Source: Marinomonas piezotolerans
Lineage (GTDB): Bacteria; Pseudomonadota; Gammaproteobacteria; Pseudomonadales; Marinomonadaceae
Direction: 5' to 3'
Assembly: GCF_003362755.1 (NCBI RefSeq)
Contig: NZ_QKRA01000006.1
Coordinates: 150,983 to 214,982, forward strand
Length of the DNA stretch: 64,000 nucleotides
Shown here one piece after another: positions 45,344-53,788 of the stretch; the stretch's first letter is position 1, and each line of letters begins with the position of its first letter. The notes below the pieces were generated by a model. It saw only the letters and a list, made by a program, of their open reading frames with translations, made no database searches and was not told where the DNA came from. The position numbers were made by a program, and so were the translations under genes.

Positions 45344-45733
45344 ATGTTGACGACTTTCACCCCTCTCTCTACCCCCGAAGGTACGGTTACACCCAACGAT
45401 CACGTCACGGCAGATTTACACACCCTCACCGAGCTGATTTTTGCGGTAACACCTGAAGCAACGGTCATTCCTGAAAACGGTGTCAGTGTGTTTTATTTAA
45501 CCACTCATTGGTTATTCGCTCTGGCACCGCATCAAAATAACGTGTGCTTATACTTTTCAGGTGACCTTGATTTAGCACGTTTTTCAGATCGCCTAAGTCA
45601 TGTACACATGGGGGACCACTGCCTGATTATCGATGATTTAGATGCCATCAATTTGAATGTGCTTGTCGAGCTTCTCGCTGTGCTAAAGGTTGAAATGCAA
45701 CGAAAACTATTGCCCATTCAAGCACTTCACTGA
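45344..45733 (+). CDS. DUF1801-like small protein
   Basis: I start at MLTTFTPLSTPEG (45344), which has GGAGG 5 nt upstream; the ATG at 45317 would bury that site. The 129-residue protein resembles DUF1801 by its spacing: HWLFALAPHQNNVCLYFSG near 60, then GDHCLIIDDLDAINLNVLVELLAVL near 94. The match is by eye. The role of that domain is unclear; some members sit near metal or phosphate genes. Confidence 0.6.
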   Translation: MLTTFTPLSTPEGTVTPNDHVTADLHTLTELIFAVTPEATVIPENGVSVFYLTTHWLFALAPHQNNVCLYFSGDLDLARFSDRLSHVHMGDHCLIIDDLDAINLNVLVELLAVLKVEMQRKLLPIQALH

Positions 45734-45773
45734 CGCTTTTCGTGTAAACTGTTGACACGATTTTCAATAGCGA

Positions 45774-46577
45774 ATGGACATGATCGACTACTCATTACGC
45801 ATCGGTATCTTTTTATTGCTCGTCAGCGCTTTACTTATATGGCAATGGCGAGCCCCCAGAAAACCTTTACAACAGTGGCGTTTACGCTGGCGTCATAACA
45901 TCAGCTTGCTCGTAGTCGACTCGCTACTTGTTCGGCTTTGCCAACCCTTAATACTGTCTTTCGTTGCACTACTTCCCGCCTTTATCTATGCCCCATTGCC
46001 CAACCTGCCTGAGCCCATCGCAATCATTGTGGCACTCGTTTTAATGGATGCATTGATCTATTGGCAGCATCGCCTATTCCACACCGTTCCTTGGCTATGG
46101 CGCTTACATCGCGTGCATCATAGCGACCCTGAACTTGATGTTTCGTCGGCAGTCAGGTTCCACCCAGTTGAGATATTGCTGTCTCTGGCCATTAAAGCCT
46201 TGGCCATTTGGCTGTTGGGCATTCCTGTGTTGGCAGTGCTGCTCTTTGATGCGCTCTTAAATGGCTTTGCCATGTTTAACCACACCAATGTCCATATCCG
46301 TGACAAATTCGACCAACTTCTACGGTTGTTTGTGGTCACACCTGATATGCACCGTATTCATCACTCCCGAACCTCTCAGGAAGCAAACAGCAACTACGGC
46401 TTTTGCCTGAGCATTTGGGATCGCTTGTTCCAAAGCTACACACCTGACAGTGAGCACGGGGACAACGCATTAAATATAGGCATGCCAGATACTCAACACT
46501 ATGCCCCAAAGACTTTATTGGAGCTGCTAAAAATGCCTTTTACATCGCTCTTTCATCGCAAGGACAGTTCGTCTTAG
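45774..46577 (+). CDS. Fatty acid hydroxylase/sterol desaturase family protein
   Basis: The 267-residue membrane enzyme has the three histidine clusters of the di-iron hydroxylase family: YWQHRLFHTVPWLWRLHRVHHSDPELD near 93-120, FNHTNVHI near 169 and MHRIHHSRTSQEANSNYGF near 195. Around them are four or so hydrophobic segments, the first at about 8-24. Such proteins hydroxylate or desaturate lipids, sterols or carotenoids with O2; the substrate here is unknown. No clear ribosome site is seen; MIDYSLRI (45780) is a possible start. Confidence 0.88.
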   Translation: MDMIDYSLRIGIFLLLVSALLIWQWRAPRKPLQQWRLRWRHNISLLVVDSLLVRLCQPLILSFVALLPAFIYAPLPNLPEPIAIIVALVLMDALIYWQHRLFHTVPWLWRLHRVHHSDPELDVSSAVRFHPVEILLSLAIKALAIWLLGIPVLAVLLFDALLNGFAMFNHTNVHIRDKFDQLLRLFVVTPDMHRIHHSRTSQEANSNYGFCLSIWDRLFQSYTPDSEHGDNALNIGMPDTQHYAPKTLLELLKMPFTSLFHRKDSSS

Positions 46578-46586
46578 GAGACTACT

Positions 46587-47246
46587 ATGTCGTACTACTC
46601 TCTCAACACTATGGAACTTCGCATCATTGGTTGCTTAATCGAAAAGTCGATCGTAACGCCTGATCACTACCCTCTCAGCATCAATGCGTTAACCAACGCC
46701 TGTAATCAAAAATCAAGCCGTGACCCCGTTGTTCAGTACTCTGAGTTTGATGTTCAAGACACCGTCGATCAATTGGTCAGTCGCAATCTAGTGACCGAAG
46801 CGTTTGCGTCGGGCAGTCGTGTTCCGAAGTATCAACATCGTTTTTGCAACACCGAATTTTCAGATCTACAGTTCAACAGTGGAGAGACTGCGATCTTATG
46901 TATGCTGTTTTTACGCGGCGCACAAACTCCTGGGGAGTTACGCTCGCGGAGTGGGCGTTTACATGGTTTCAGTAGTGTCCAAGAAGTTGACGAGGCGCTC
47001 GAAAATCTGCAGTCAAAAACAGGAGGACCGTTCGTTGAACAATTGCCGCGAGAGCCCGGTAAGCGAGAATCGCGTTATCGCGAGCTCTTTTGTTCTGAAG
47101 CGTCTCAACAAACAATGGATCACTCCTCGGTGACTGAATCCGACACAGAGCAACCGGACTTAGAGCAAAGAGTAAGCGAATTAGAGGAGCGTATCGTCGT
47201 TCTCAGTGAACGTTTGGCTGCGCTTGAGGCACACACTGAACTATAA
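46587..47246 (+). CDS. yceH: YceH family protein (DUF480)
   Basis: The 219-residue protein matches the YceH/DUF480 family across its two winged-helix-like domains: MELRIIGCLIEKSIVTPDHYPLSINALTNACNQKSSRDPV near 9-48, GETAILCMLFLRGAQTPGELRSRSGRLH near 98 and FVEQLPREPGKRESRYRELFC near 145. The C-terminus ends in a coiled coil (residues about 188-219: LEQRVSELEERIVVLSERLAAL). The function of YceH is not settled. A clear AGGAG precedes the ATG and the gene starts 9 bp after the hydroxylase stop. Confidence 0.88.
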   Translation: MSYYSLNTMELRIIGCLIEKSIVTPDHYPLSINALTNACNQKSSRDPVVQYSEFDVQDTVDQLVSRNLVTEAFASGSRVPKYQHRFCNTEFSDLQFNSGETAILCMLFLRGAQTPGELRSRSGRLHGFSSVQEVDEALENLQSKTGGPFVEQLPREPGKRESRYRELFCSEASQQTMDHSSVTESDTEQPDLEQRVSELEERIVVLSERLAALEAHTEL

Positions 47247-47287
47247 TTCCATTCTCGACCACCACATTTATCCACTAGGAGCCTCTT

Positions 47288-48334
47288 ATGAGCGAAGTAC
47301 GCTGGGGAATCATAGGTACTGGTACGATAGCAAACGCATTCGCAGCAGATTTTCAACACGCAAAAACGGGACAATTAAAAGCCGTTGCATCGCGTAGTAA
47401 AGAGTCTGCAGACGCCTTCGCGGAGAAATTTGATATCGAATTATCCATGGTGGATTACTTCTCGCTAATCAATAGCCATGAAGTTGATGTGATTTATATT
47501 GCCGTGCCACATGTCCATCACTATGACTTGACCAAAGCCTGCATCTTGGCGGGCAAGCATGTGCTGTGCGAAAAACCCTTTACGCTCAATGAATCTCAAG
47601 CGAAAGAGCTGTTTGACCTTGCTCATGCTCGCGAGGTATTCGTTATGGAGGCCATGTGGACGCGCTTCAATCCAGCCATAGAACAGGCTCTTGAATGGGT
47701 TGAGGAAGGTGAAATCGGCACCTTACAAACACTGCAAGCAAGCTTTGGTTTTGCCCAAGAGCAAGATCCAGCACATCGCTTATTCAATCGGAATCTAGGC
47801 GGTGGCGCGTTACTCGACGTGGGCATTTATCCAATCTTCTTGGCGCAATTATTTTTTGGCAAACCCGATTTCATTCAAAACCAAGCCATCGTTGGGGATA
47901 CGGACGTCGATGTTCTTGATCAAATGCTGTTTGGTTGGGATACCGGTCAGCTCGCCATGCTCGATGCATCCATCATCACCTCACACCCTAACCGTGCTGT
48001 GTTATCTGGTACCTCGGGTTACATCGAGCTAGAGAAATCTTGGCATCAAGCGAAGCAGATCACCCTGTGCAAAACGGATGGCTCTGAGCGTTCAGTGGAA
48101 TTTGATTTCCCAGGTTTGGGGTTTCAATTTGAAATCGAAGAAGTCAATCGGTGCCTTGATGAAGGCCTAATACAGAGCCCGAATCACCAATGGGCGGACA
48201 CGCTGGGCCTTATGGCAACCATGGACGAAATACGCAGCGATATTGGCGTCTTTTACCCAGGTGAGCCCGAGCCCTGCGACCACGACTGTGACATCGAAGG
48301 TCACCACCACGAACACAATCATCACAAGCATTAA
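47288..48334 (+). CDS. Gfo/Idh/MocA-family oxidoreductase with His-rich tail
   Basis: The 348-residue protein has the N-terminal NAD(P) motif WGIIGTGTIANAFAADF and the family's CEKPF motif (HVLCEKPFTLNESQAKELF near 95), the EAMWTRFNPA segment near 120 and GGGALLDVGIYPIFLA near 171. Members act on sugars, inositols or related polyols. The extreme C-terminus (CDHDCDIEGHHHEHNHHKH) is a Cys/His cluster that could bind Zn or Ni and is not part of the fold. The start has CTAGGAG upstream, and the gene follows yceH by 41 bp. Confidence 0.88.
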   Translation: MSEVRWGIIGTGTIANAFAADFQHAKTGQLKAVASRSKESADAFAEKFDIELSMVDYFSLINSHEVDVIYIAVPHVHHYDLTKACILAGKHVLCEKPFTLNESQAKELFDLAHAREVFVMEAMWTRFNPAIEQALEWVEEGEIGTLQTLQASFGFAQEQDPAHRLFNRNLGGGALLDVGIYPIFLAQLFFGKPDFIQNQAIVGDTDVDVLDQMLFGWDTGQLAMLDASIITSHPNRAVLSGTSGYIELEKSWHQAKQITLCKTDGSERSVEFDFPGLGFQFEIEEVNRCLDEGLIQSPNHQWADTLGLMATMDEIRSDIGVFYPGEPEPCDHDCDIEGHHHEHNHHKH

Positions 48335-48347
48335 CGACAACGATAAT

Positions 48348-48383
48348 ATCGCCTTAGCCGAGCCAGTATTGGGCTAAGGCGAT
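48348..48383. terminator. Hairpin between converging Gfo/Idh and AEC genes
   Basis: ATCGCCTTAGCC (48348-48359) and GGCTAAGGCGAT (48372-48383) are perfect 12-bp inverted arms with a 12-nt loop. The hairpin includes the last codons and stop of the AEC carrier gene. No strong T run follows. Confidence 0.6.
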
Positions 48384-49280
48384 ACTCAACGGTACAGTTA
48401 TTAATGACATACCTGTTTGAAGTGTAATAAACACCGCCATATTATCCGCATCCCCACCAAGCTGCTTCGCTAACGCATAGGCAGATGTCGCAGTCGGCAC
48501 AACACCAAACAACAAGGCAACCGATGCTGCCAAACCACTAATATTTAATGTGTAGCAAGCCGCCAATACAAACGCAGGAAATACAACAAAACGCCCGCAT
48601 GTGGACCACCAAAATGTTGCACCCACACTGCGAATCGACGTCAGCCGTACACTCGCCCCCACCGCAAGCAATACCAACGGCAGAGTCGCTTGTGACAGCA
48701 TATGCGTCATATCAGACAAAATAGGCACGGGTGTAAGTCCCAATAGATTCATCGATATACCGAGCGCAATCGACATAATCAACGGATTTCGTAACAGCTC
48801 TTTTGATACCAACTTAGGAATCGACTGACCTTCCTTGCCGTGCATCAGAACCAAACAAACCACCAAAAACACATTGACCGATGGAATCAGCACAGCGGCC
48901 CCTAGCGCGGCGTAGACTAACCCTTCAGCACCATATAAACGCTCTGCGAGAGCCAATGTGATAAAGCTGTTAAAACGGATGCCCGCTTGAAGCATAGAGG
49001 TGGTGGTCGGATTCGGTGTGCCGGTCAGCTTCGCCACGCCAAAAACAAACACCGCGGTAACGCCCATCGCGCCAATCAGTGTAATCGCATACTCTCCCAG
49101 CAAGGGATTAGAAAAATCAATGACACTGGTTTTCGAAAACAGCAGGGCCGGAAACAAACACCAATACACCAGCTTATCCACACCTTGCCAGAAACCATCG
49201 AATGGAAAGCGCCAGCGCTGTAAAAAAGCCCCAAAAATAAGTAACAAAAAGACCGGTAAAATCGCAGTAAACAGGGTCAT
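48354..49280 (-). CDS. AEC-family transporter
   Basis: The 308-residue protein has about ten membrane helices. The auxin-efflux-carrier layout is visible at GVDKLVYWCLFPALLFSKTSVID near 33-55, the Asn/Arg/Pro-rich ELLRNPLIMSIALGISMNLLG near 158 and the C-terminal LLFGVVPTATSAYALAKQLGGDADNMAVFITLQTGMSLITVPL. Such carriers move malate, malonate or other carboxylates; substrate unknown. The stop codon lies within a 12-bp hairpin arm. AAGGAAAG precedes the ATG. Confidence 0.87.
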   Translation of the reverse strand: MTLFTAILPVFLLLIFGAFLQRWRFPFDGFWQGVDKLVYWCLFPALLFSKTSVIDFSNPLLGEYAITLIGAMGVTAVFVFGVAKLTGTPNPTTTSMLQAGIRFNSFITLALAERLYGAEGLVYAALGAAVLIPSVNVFLVVCLVLMHGKEGQSIPKLVSKELLRNPLIMSIALGISMNLLGLTPVPILSDMTHMLSQATLPLVLLAVGASVRLTSIRSVGATFWWSTCGRFVVFPAFVLAACYTLNISGLAASVALLFGVVPTATSAYALAKQLGGDADNMAVFITLQTGMSLITVPLSIALAQYWLG

Positions 49281-49407
49281 GAGCGCTTTCCTTAAATCGT
49301 CTATCAGTAAAACTGATAATTTTTCTCAATATATTGCGTTTTAAATTTACTTTTTCGATATATAAACTGGCGAGGTCTTGTCATATCGACAACTCTGGGG
49401 AATTTAT

Positions 49408-50106
49408 ATGATCACCTTACGCAAAGCAAAAGATCGAGGCCATGCAAATTTTGGCTGGCTAAACAGCTACCACACTTTTTCCTTTGGGCATTACTACGAC
49501 CCAAGCCACATGGGCTTTTCGGCACTGCGCGTCATCAATGACGATACCGTGACTCCCAGTATGGGCTTTGAAGCGCACGGTCATAAAGATATGGAAATCA
49601 TTAGCCTCGTTACGCAAGGTACGATCGCCCACCGAGACAGTGCTGGCAATACGCGTGAACTGCCCGCTGGTGAGTATCAGCTTATGTCCGCTGGTGCGGG
49701 CATTGTACACAGTGAATTCAACGCATCGAATAACGAGCCTCTAAAATTTCTGCAAATCTGGATTCAACCTAACCAAAAAGGCGGCCAACCGGGCTACCAA
49801 CAAAAACCATTTGGCGAACAAGATGGCTTTACCACCATCATCACGCCTGATGGACAACACGATAGCCTACGTATCAAACAGGACATGCAGCTGATACAAC
49901 TCGTGTTGGATCACGACACGGAAGCGACTTTAGAGGTGTCTACAGAGCGCCGTTATTACATTCACTTAATCGAAGGTCAGCTTTTACTAAACGATACCGA
50001 TACCCTTGATTCAGGTGATGGCGCAAAGATTGAAAACACGCCACACTTATCCTTTAGCAAACTCAGCAGCGCTCGTGTCAAAGCGCTTATTTTCGATTTG
50101 CCTTAG
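49408..50106 (+). CDS. Pirin family protein
   Basis: I start at MITLRKAKDRGHANFGWLNSY (49408); the ATG at 49378 has no ribosome site and GGGGAA lies before 49408. The 232-residue bicupin shows the Pirin metal site HTFSFGHYYDPSHMGFSALRV near 22-42, then GFEAHGHKDMEIISLVTQG (His, His, Glu) and SAGAGIVHSEFN near 93-104. Family members include quercetinases and transcription cofactors; E. coli YhhW has quercetinase activity. No partner is visible nearby. Confidence 0.9.
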   Translation: MITLRKAKDRGHANFGWLNSYHTFSFGHYYDPSHMGFSALRVINDDTVTPSMGFEAHGHKDMEIISLVTQGTIAHRDSAGNTRELPAGEYQLMSAGAGIVHSEFNASNNEPLKFLQIWIQPNQKGGQPGYQQKPFGEQDGFTTIITPDGQHDSLRIKQDMQLIQLVLDHDTEATLEVSTERRYYIHLIEGQLLLNDTDTLDSGDGAKIENTPHLSFSKLSSARVKALIFDLP

Positions 50107-50205
50107 CAAAACAATAAAACACAGTACGTAACAGTGATAATTCTTTGAATCTGCTACGCTGTTCACTATCTTGTAGTAAATAGGACGATATAAGCGGGAG
50201 CAAAA

Positions 50206-50964
50206 ATGGAACAACCTGATTTTAAACACTTTGGCTGCCAAGAGTGCGCCAAAGGCTGCGATCTAGATTTTGACTTTACGATGGCCTTCCAGCCAATCGT
50301 AGACGTAGAGAATCAGACTGTTTTTGCGCATGAAGCGTTAGTGCGTGGCATCAATGGAGAAGGCGCTGGCCACGTTTTTGAAAATGTGAACAGCAAAAAC
50401 CGTTATCGCTTCGACCAAAGCTGTCGTGTTAAAGCCATCAAACTGGCTGCCGAGTTGGAGATCGAATCCAACCTCTGCATCAACTTCCTACCCAACGCGA
50501 TCTACAAACCCGAACTATGTATTCGCACCACACTGGCGGCGGCTGAAAAATATGGATTCGATGCGAAAAAAATCATCTTCGAATTCACTGAAAATGAGCG
50601 TATTCAAGACCACGACCACCTCATCAGCATCATCCGCCATTATCAAAAGCTCAATTTTCAAACAGCGATCGATGACTTCGGCTCAGGTTACAATGGCTTA
50701 ACCCTACTCGCCAATACACCGACAGACATCGCCAAACTCGACATGGCGTTAATTCGCGACATTGATCAGTCTCCTATTCGCCAAGCCATCGTTAAGCACA
50801 ACATGGACATGTTTCACGATTTAGGCATCAAAGTGATCGCAGAAGGCATTGAAACCCAAGCGGAATACCAAACCCTAAGAAAGTTCGGCGTTACTCTATA
50901 CCAAGGGTACTATTTCGCTAAGCCTAGCTTTGAATCCCTCGCCGTCATTCACTGGCCAGAATAA
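50206..50964 (+). CDS. Single-domain EAL phosphodiesterase
   Basis: The 252-residue protein is almost only an EAL domain for c-di-GMP hydrolysis: EALVRG near 45, INFLPN near 89, FEFTENE near 127, DDFGSGYNGL near 158, IAKLDMALI near 176, VIAEGIETQ near 214 and LYQGYYFAKP near 235. The catalytic Glu, Asn, Asp-Asp, Lys and Gln positions look intact, so hydrolysis is plausible. A short N-terminal piece (FGCQECAKGCDLDFDF) carries a C-x2-C-x3-C cluster that might bind metal or sense redox. A GGGAG ribosome site precedes the ATG. Confidence 0.9.
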   Translation: MEQPDFKHFGCQECAKGCDLDFDFTMAFQPIVDVENQTVFAHEALVRGINGEGAGHVFENVNSKNRYRFDQSCRVKAIKLAAELEIESNLCINFLPNAIYKPELCIRTTLAAAEKYGFDAKKIIFEFTENERIQDHDHLISIIRHYQKLNFQTAIDDFGSGYNGLTLLANTPTDIAKLDMALIRDIDQSPIRQAIVKHNMDMFHDLGIKVIAEGIETQAEYQTLRKFGVTLYQGYYFAKPSFESLAVIHWPE

Positions 50965-51025
50965 TAGAAAAACTTTAAACAAACAGCTAAGCCACTAGCA
51001 AAGGGCTATAGGACACGGCTTCCCC

Positions 51026-51928
51026 CTACTGTACTTCCAAGGCCAAACAGATGTCCGTTAACAGCTCACTGGCGGGCACTTGCCTAGGATTGTTCAGATA
51101 CACTTCCATAACAGGGGTATTGGCTGGTAAATAACCTGACTGCGGCAACCAATCACCAAACAACCACTGATACGCCTTATGAAGATGCTGATAAGGCCCT
51201 TTAAACCGTAACACGGCGTATTGCCCAGCTGGTTGTTGCCAACATGCTAGGTTATTAGGTTGAGTCAGCGCCGCCCGCTCTTCTTGAGAGAGAATAATCC
51301 CTGCCATAGAGCGCAATTCCGATTCAGGCACGGAGAATGGATCATGCAAATACAAGCCACACATCATAGCTTGCTCTGTTTCTATGTTTTGACCAATTAG
51401 CTGAACATAAAGCTGCTCAAAACTTTGACCAATATCCATAAAATTGCCGTGGTGGGAAAGCCCTACAACAACAGCACTCGCACGATTTTCGATGGTTACG
51501 CCATACGGCGCAGCAAGGGTTTGCTCCAGAGTATCTCGCGCCACTGATGGGAGACTAAAAGATACTTGCTGGCCTTGCTGACGAAACTTAGCGGGTGGCA
51601 TTCCATAAGCCGCACGAAACGCTCGTGAAAATGCCTGAACCGAACTATAACCAGCCTTGATGCCGATTTTCTCTATGTCACCTTGCGAATCAAGCAGCGC
51701 TTGCGCCGCATAATGCAGACGAACTCGCTTCACTGTATCGGCGAGCGTTTCCCCGAACATACAACGATACAGTCGATGCAAATGATACGGCGACACACAT
51801 GCTACCTGCGACAATGTTTCCAAATCCAATTGGCTATCTAGATTCTGAAAAATGTATTCCACAAGGCGTTGAAAGCGTCGTTGATAATGTTCTGCGGTGG
51901 ATTCTCTCACGGGTTTTACCTTATACAT
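51026..51928 (-). CDS. AraC-family regulator with GyrI-like effector domain
   Basis: The 300-residue protein has a tandem AraC HTH at about 12-118 (FQNLDSQLDLETLSQVACVSPYHLHRLYRCMFGETLADTVKRVRL) followed by a GyrI/Rob-type effector domain (about 145-300: VTIENRASAVVVGLSHHG, CGLYLHDPFSVPESELRSMAG). It lies 3 bp downstream of a stand-alone GyrI-like gene, so two effector-like domains are produced together. It converges with the EAL gene. Confidence 0.88.
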   Translation of the reverse strand: MYKVKPVRESTAEHYQRRFQRLVEYIFQNLDSQLDLETLSQVACVSPYHLHRLYRCMFGETLADTVKRVRLHYAAQALLDSQGDIEKIGIKAGYSSVQAFSRAFRAAYGMPPAKFRQQGQQVSFSLPSVARDTLEQTLAAPYGVTIENRASAVVVGLSHHGNFMDIGQSFEQLYVQLIGQNIETEQAMMCGLYLHDPFSVPESELRSMAGIILSQEERAALTQPNNLACWQQPAGQYAVLRFKGPYQHLHKAYQWLFGDWLPQSGYLPANTPVMEVYLNNPRQVPASELLTDICLALEVQ

Positions 51929-51931
51929 TCA

Positions 51932-52381
51932 TTAACGAACTGAGATATAGATCAGTGCTTTTTGTTGGCTAAGGTAATGCTCGAAGTCCGTTTCAAAAGC
52001 ACGCTGAAAAGGGCAATCTGGCTGGGCAAAGTAATGCCATATTTTCTGCCACGCATCAATTATCCCCATAGGCAAAGCACCCGCCACATCAAACACTAAG
52101 TATTTTTCTGCATCCAATACCACTTTGGCCATAGTGCTGATATCAGCAAAGTCCGCTTGGTCCGTTCCCGCGATTACATCGAATTCGCCCGTTTCATCCC
52201 CTTCAAAATGGCAATAAACCCCAAATACTTGATTACCTTCTTTCAATAAAGGAGCGATGTCCTGATTAAACTGCTGCCATAAACGGGCGATATGCCCACC
52301 CTCTGGCGACATTTCTTGTTGGTTTGTCGTACGAACACATACGCCATAAACAGGTGTTTTGGGAAAAGATTGAGGGGTCAT
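51932..52381 (-). CDS. Stand-alone GyrI-like effector-domain protein
   Basis: The 149-residue protein is one GyrI/AraC effector-binding domain: VYGVCVRTTNQQEMSPEGGHIARLWQQF, VFGVYCHFEGDETGEFDVIAGTD and KYLVFDVAGALPMGIIDAWQKIWHYF. Family members bind hydrophobic cationic ligands, and in E. coli SbmC (GyrI) inhibits gyrase. It precedes the AraC gene that carries a fused version of a related domain. AAGGAG lies before the ATG. Confidence 0.8.
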   Translation of the reverse strand: MTPQSFPKTPVYGVCVRTTNQQEMSPEGGHIARLWQQFNQDIAPLLKEGNQVFGVYCHFEGDETGEFDVIAGTDQADFADISTMAKVVLDAEKYLVFDVAGALPMGIIDAWQKIWHYFAQPDCPFQRAFETDFEHYLSQQKALIYISVR

Positions 52382-52446
52382 TAGCTTGCTCCTTTATGTA
52401 TTTTTGTCAGCATACCTCAAGCGCTTTTAACAAAACTTGCTGTTTT

Positions 52447-53622
52447 CTATTTCGTTGCCTTAATCATCAGGTTTCTAGGCGTTAGTTCTGGCTCACAGAA
52501 CACGCCGATGGCGACTTGGTAGCCAGCTTCTTCTAAGCATAAAGCGCGATCTAATACGAGCCAGTATTCTAGCGGGCGGCGGAAGTATTGAGTGATGGCT
52601 TCTAGGATCTCAACGCGCTGTCGGCGTTGTTCACCAATCTGCTCAAAGCCTTTAATAGGGTATGCGGTAAGTTGTTTTTGAAGCCCTTTTTGCTGAGCTG
52701 CCCAATCGCAAAAGCCTGCGAACCCTTCATTTAAAAGGCGTTTAGGGCACGATGGGACGTTAAGGTATTGATCTACTCCACGCGCTTGGCGCTGCCAGGC
52801 ATCAAATCCCAGTCGATAGGTGAGTTCTAATGCTTTAAGACGCTGTTCTCGCTGGCCTGCAGTGGCGACTTCTTTTACGGCTAATTTAAGGTTGTCTTGG
52901 TTCAGTTGTGTGTTGGCTTGTTGGCCTTGTTTGGAGAGCGGCCGATATTGACGATCTTGTGTCAGGTGATAACAGCATGGTGAGATCGCCATCTGGTCAA
53001 GCCTTGCGGCAATCCCCTGCTCGATCAGCACTCGATGCAAATCGCCACAGGCATGCAGCGCCACGGCGCTGTTAGCGTGCAGCAAAGGCTCATTACCATC
53101 ACCCTGCAAGACGTCCGCACAGGTAAAGGTCTGTGCAATGCCCAATCGGTGAGCTTCATCCGCCCCTGAATCACACAAACTTTGTTGCCATTCTAAGCTG
53201 TGTACATGCGCGCTTTGTTGCAAAGCTAGCACCTTACCCAGATGCCCTTTACCTGCGCACCACTCGATCACGGGTGAGGAGATTTGCGTGCACTCGCTGA
53301 AGGCCAGGATCTGCTGCCATTTTCGGCCTTTAATCCCTTGGCTTACGTAGCTCGGTAAGGGGGGATGAAGTGTTTTCTCCAAAGGTGCGTCAAAAGTGAC
53401 CTTCGGCACTGCGGTGAATCCCACCACGTGTTCCTGCAAGGCTTGCTCTACCTCGAGGTAATCAGGCACATGTGTGATGGCATCTAACCAGTTGCATAGT
53501 TCAGGGTAGTTTGTACGCCACGGCCAGTCTAAAGATTGAAAAGACTGTATGTTCCACAGTGGCGAGTTCTGTGCGAGCCAACCATCTAAAACGCTAAAAT
53601 CAGTACTGAAAGAAGAAGACAT
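52447..53622 (-). CDS. SAM-dependent methyltransferase, likely rRNA/tRNA-type
   Basis: The 391-residue protein has the class I SAM motif VIEWCAGKGHLGKVLAL near 120, a DVLQG acidic segment, SAVALHACGDLHRVLI near 180 and QMAISPCCYHL near 208, the pattern of the PF13679-like methyltransferase group. The remaining parts do not match a family I know well. The target is unknown. It ends 65 bp upstream of the GyrI-like gene and diverges from tyrB. Confidence 0.8.
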   Translation of the reverse strand: MSSSFSTDFSVLDGWLAQNSPLWNIQSFQSLDWPWRTNYPELCNWLDAITHVPDYLEVEQALQEHVVGFTAVPKVTFDAPLEKTLHPPLPSYVSQGIKGRKWQQILAFSECTQISSPVIEWCAGKGHLGKVLALQQSAHVHSLEWQQSLCDSGADEAHRLGIAQTFTCADVLQGDGNEPLLHANSAVALHACGDLHRVLIEQGIAARLDQMAISPCCYHLTQDRQYRPLSKQGQQANTQLNQDNLKLAVKEVATAGQREQRLKALELTYRLGFDAWQRQARGVDQYLNVPSCPKRLLNEGFAGFCDWAAQQKGLQKQLTAYPIKGFEQIGEQRRQRVEILEAITQYFRRPLEYWLVLDRALCLEEAGYQVAIGVFCEPELTPRNLMIKATK

Positions 53623-53699
53623 AAGCCCCTAGAAGAAGTGTTCATTTTTTTAGACAGTTTGCTTAAGTTTTGCATATATCACTGCGTTTACGAATTGTA

Positions 53700-53713
53700 T
53701 TTTAGCGCTAAAA
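53700..53713. promoter_or_regulatory. Perfect 14-bp palindrome upstream of the aminotransferase
   Basis: TTTTAGCGCTAAAA lies between the divergent methyltransferase and aminotransferase genes, about 75 bp before the latter. A dimeric regulator could bind it. No particular regulator can be named. Confidence 0.4.
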
Positions 53714-53788
53714 GCGCAGAATATAAGAACGTTTTATTTCATCATGCAGCATTGCAGTTTGCCCTAAAAAGTAAGGAAATATCCCATT

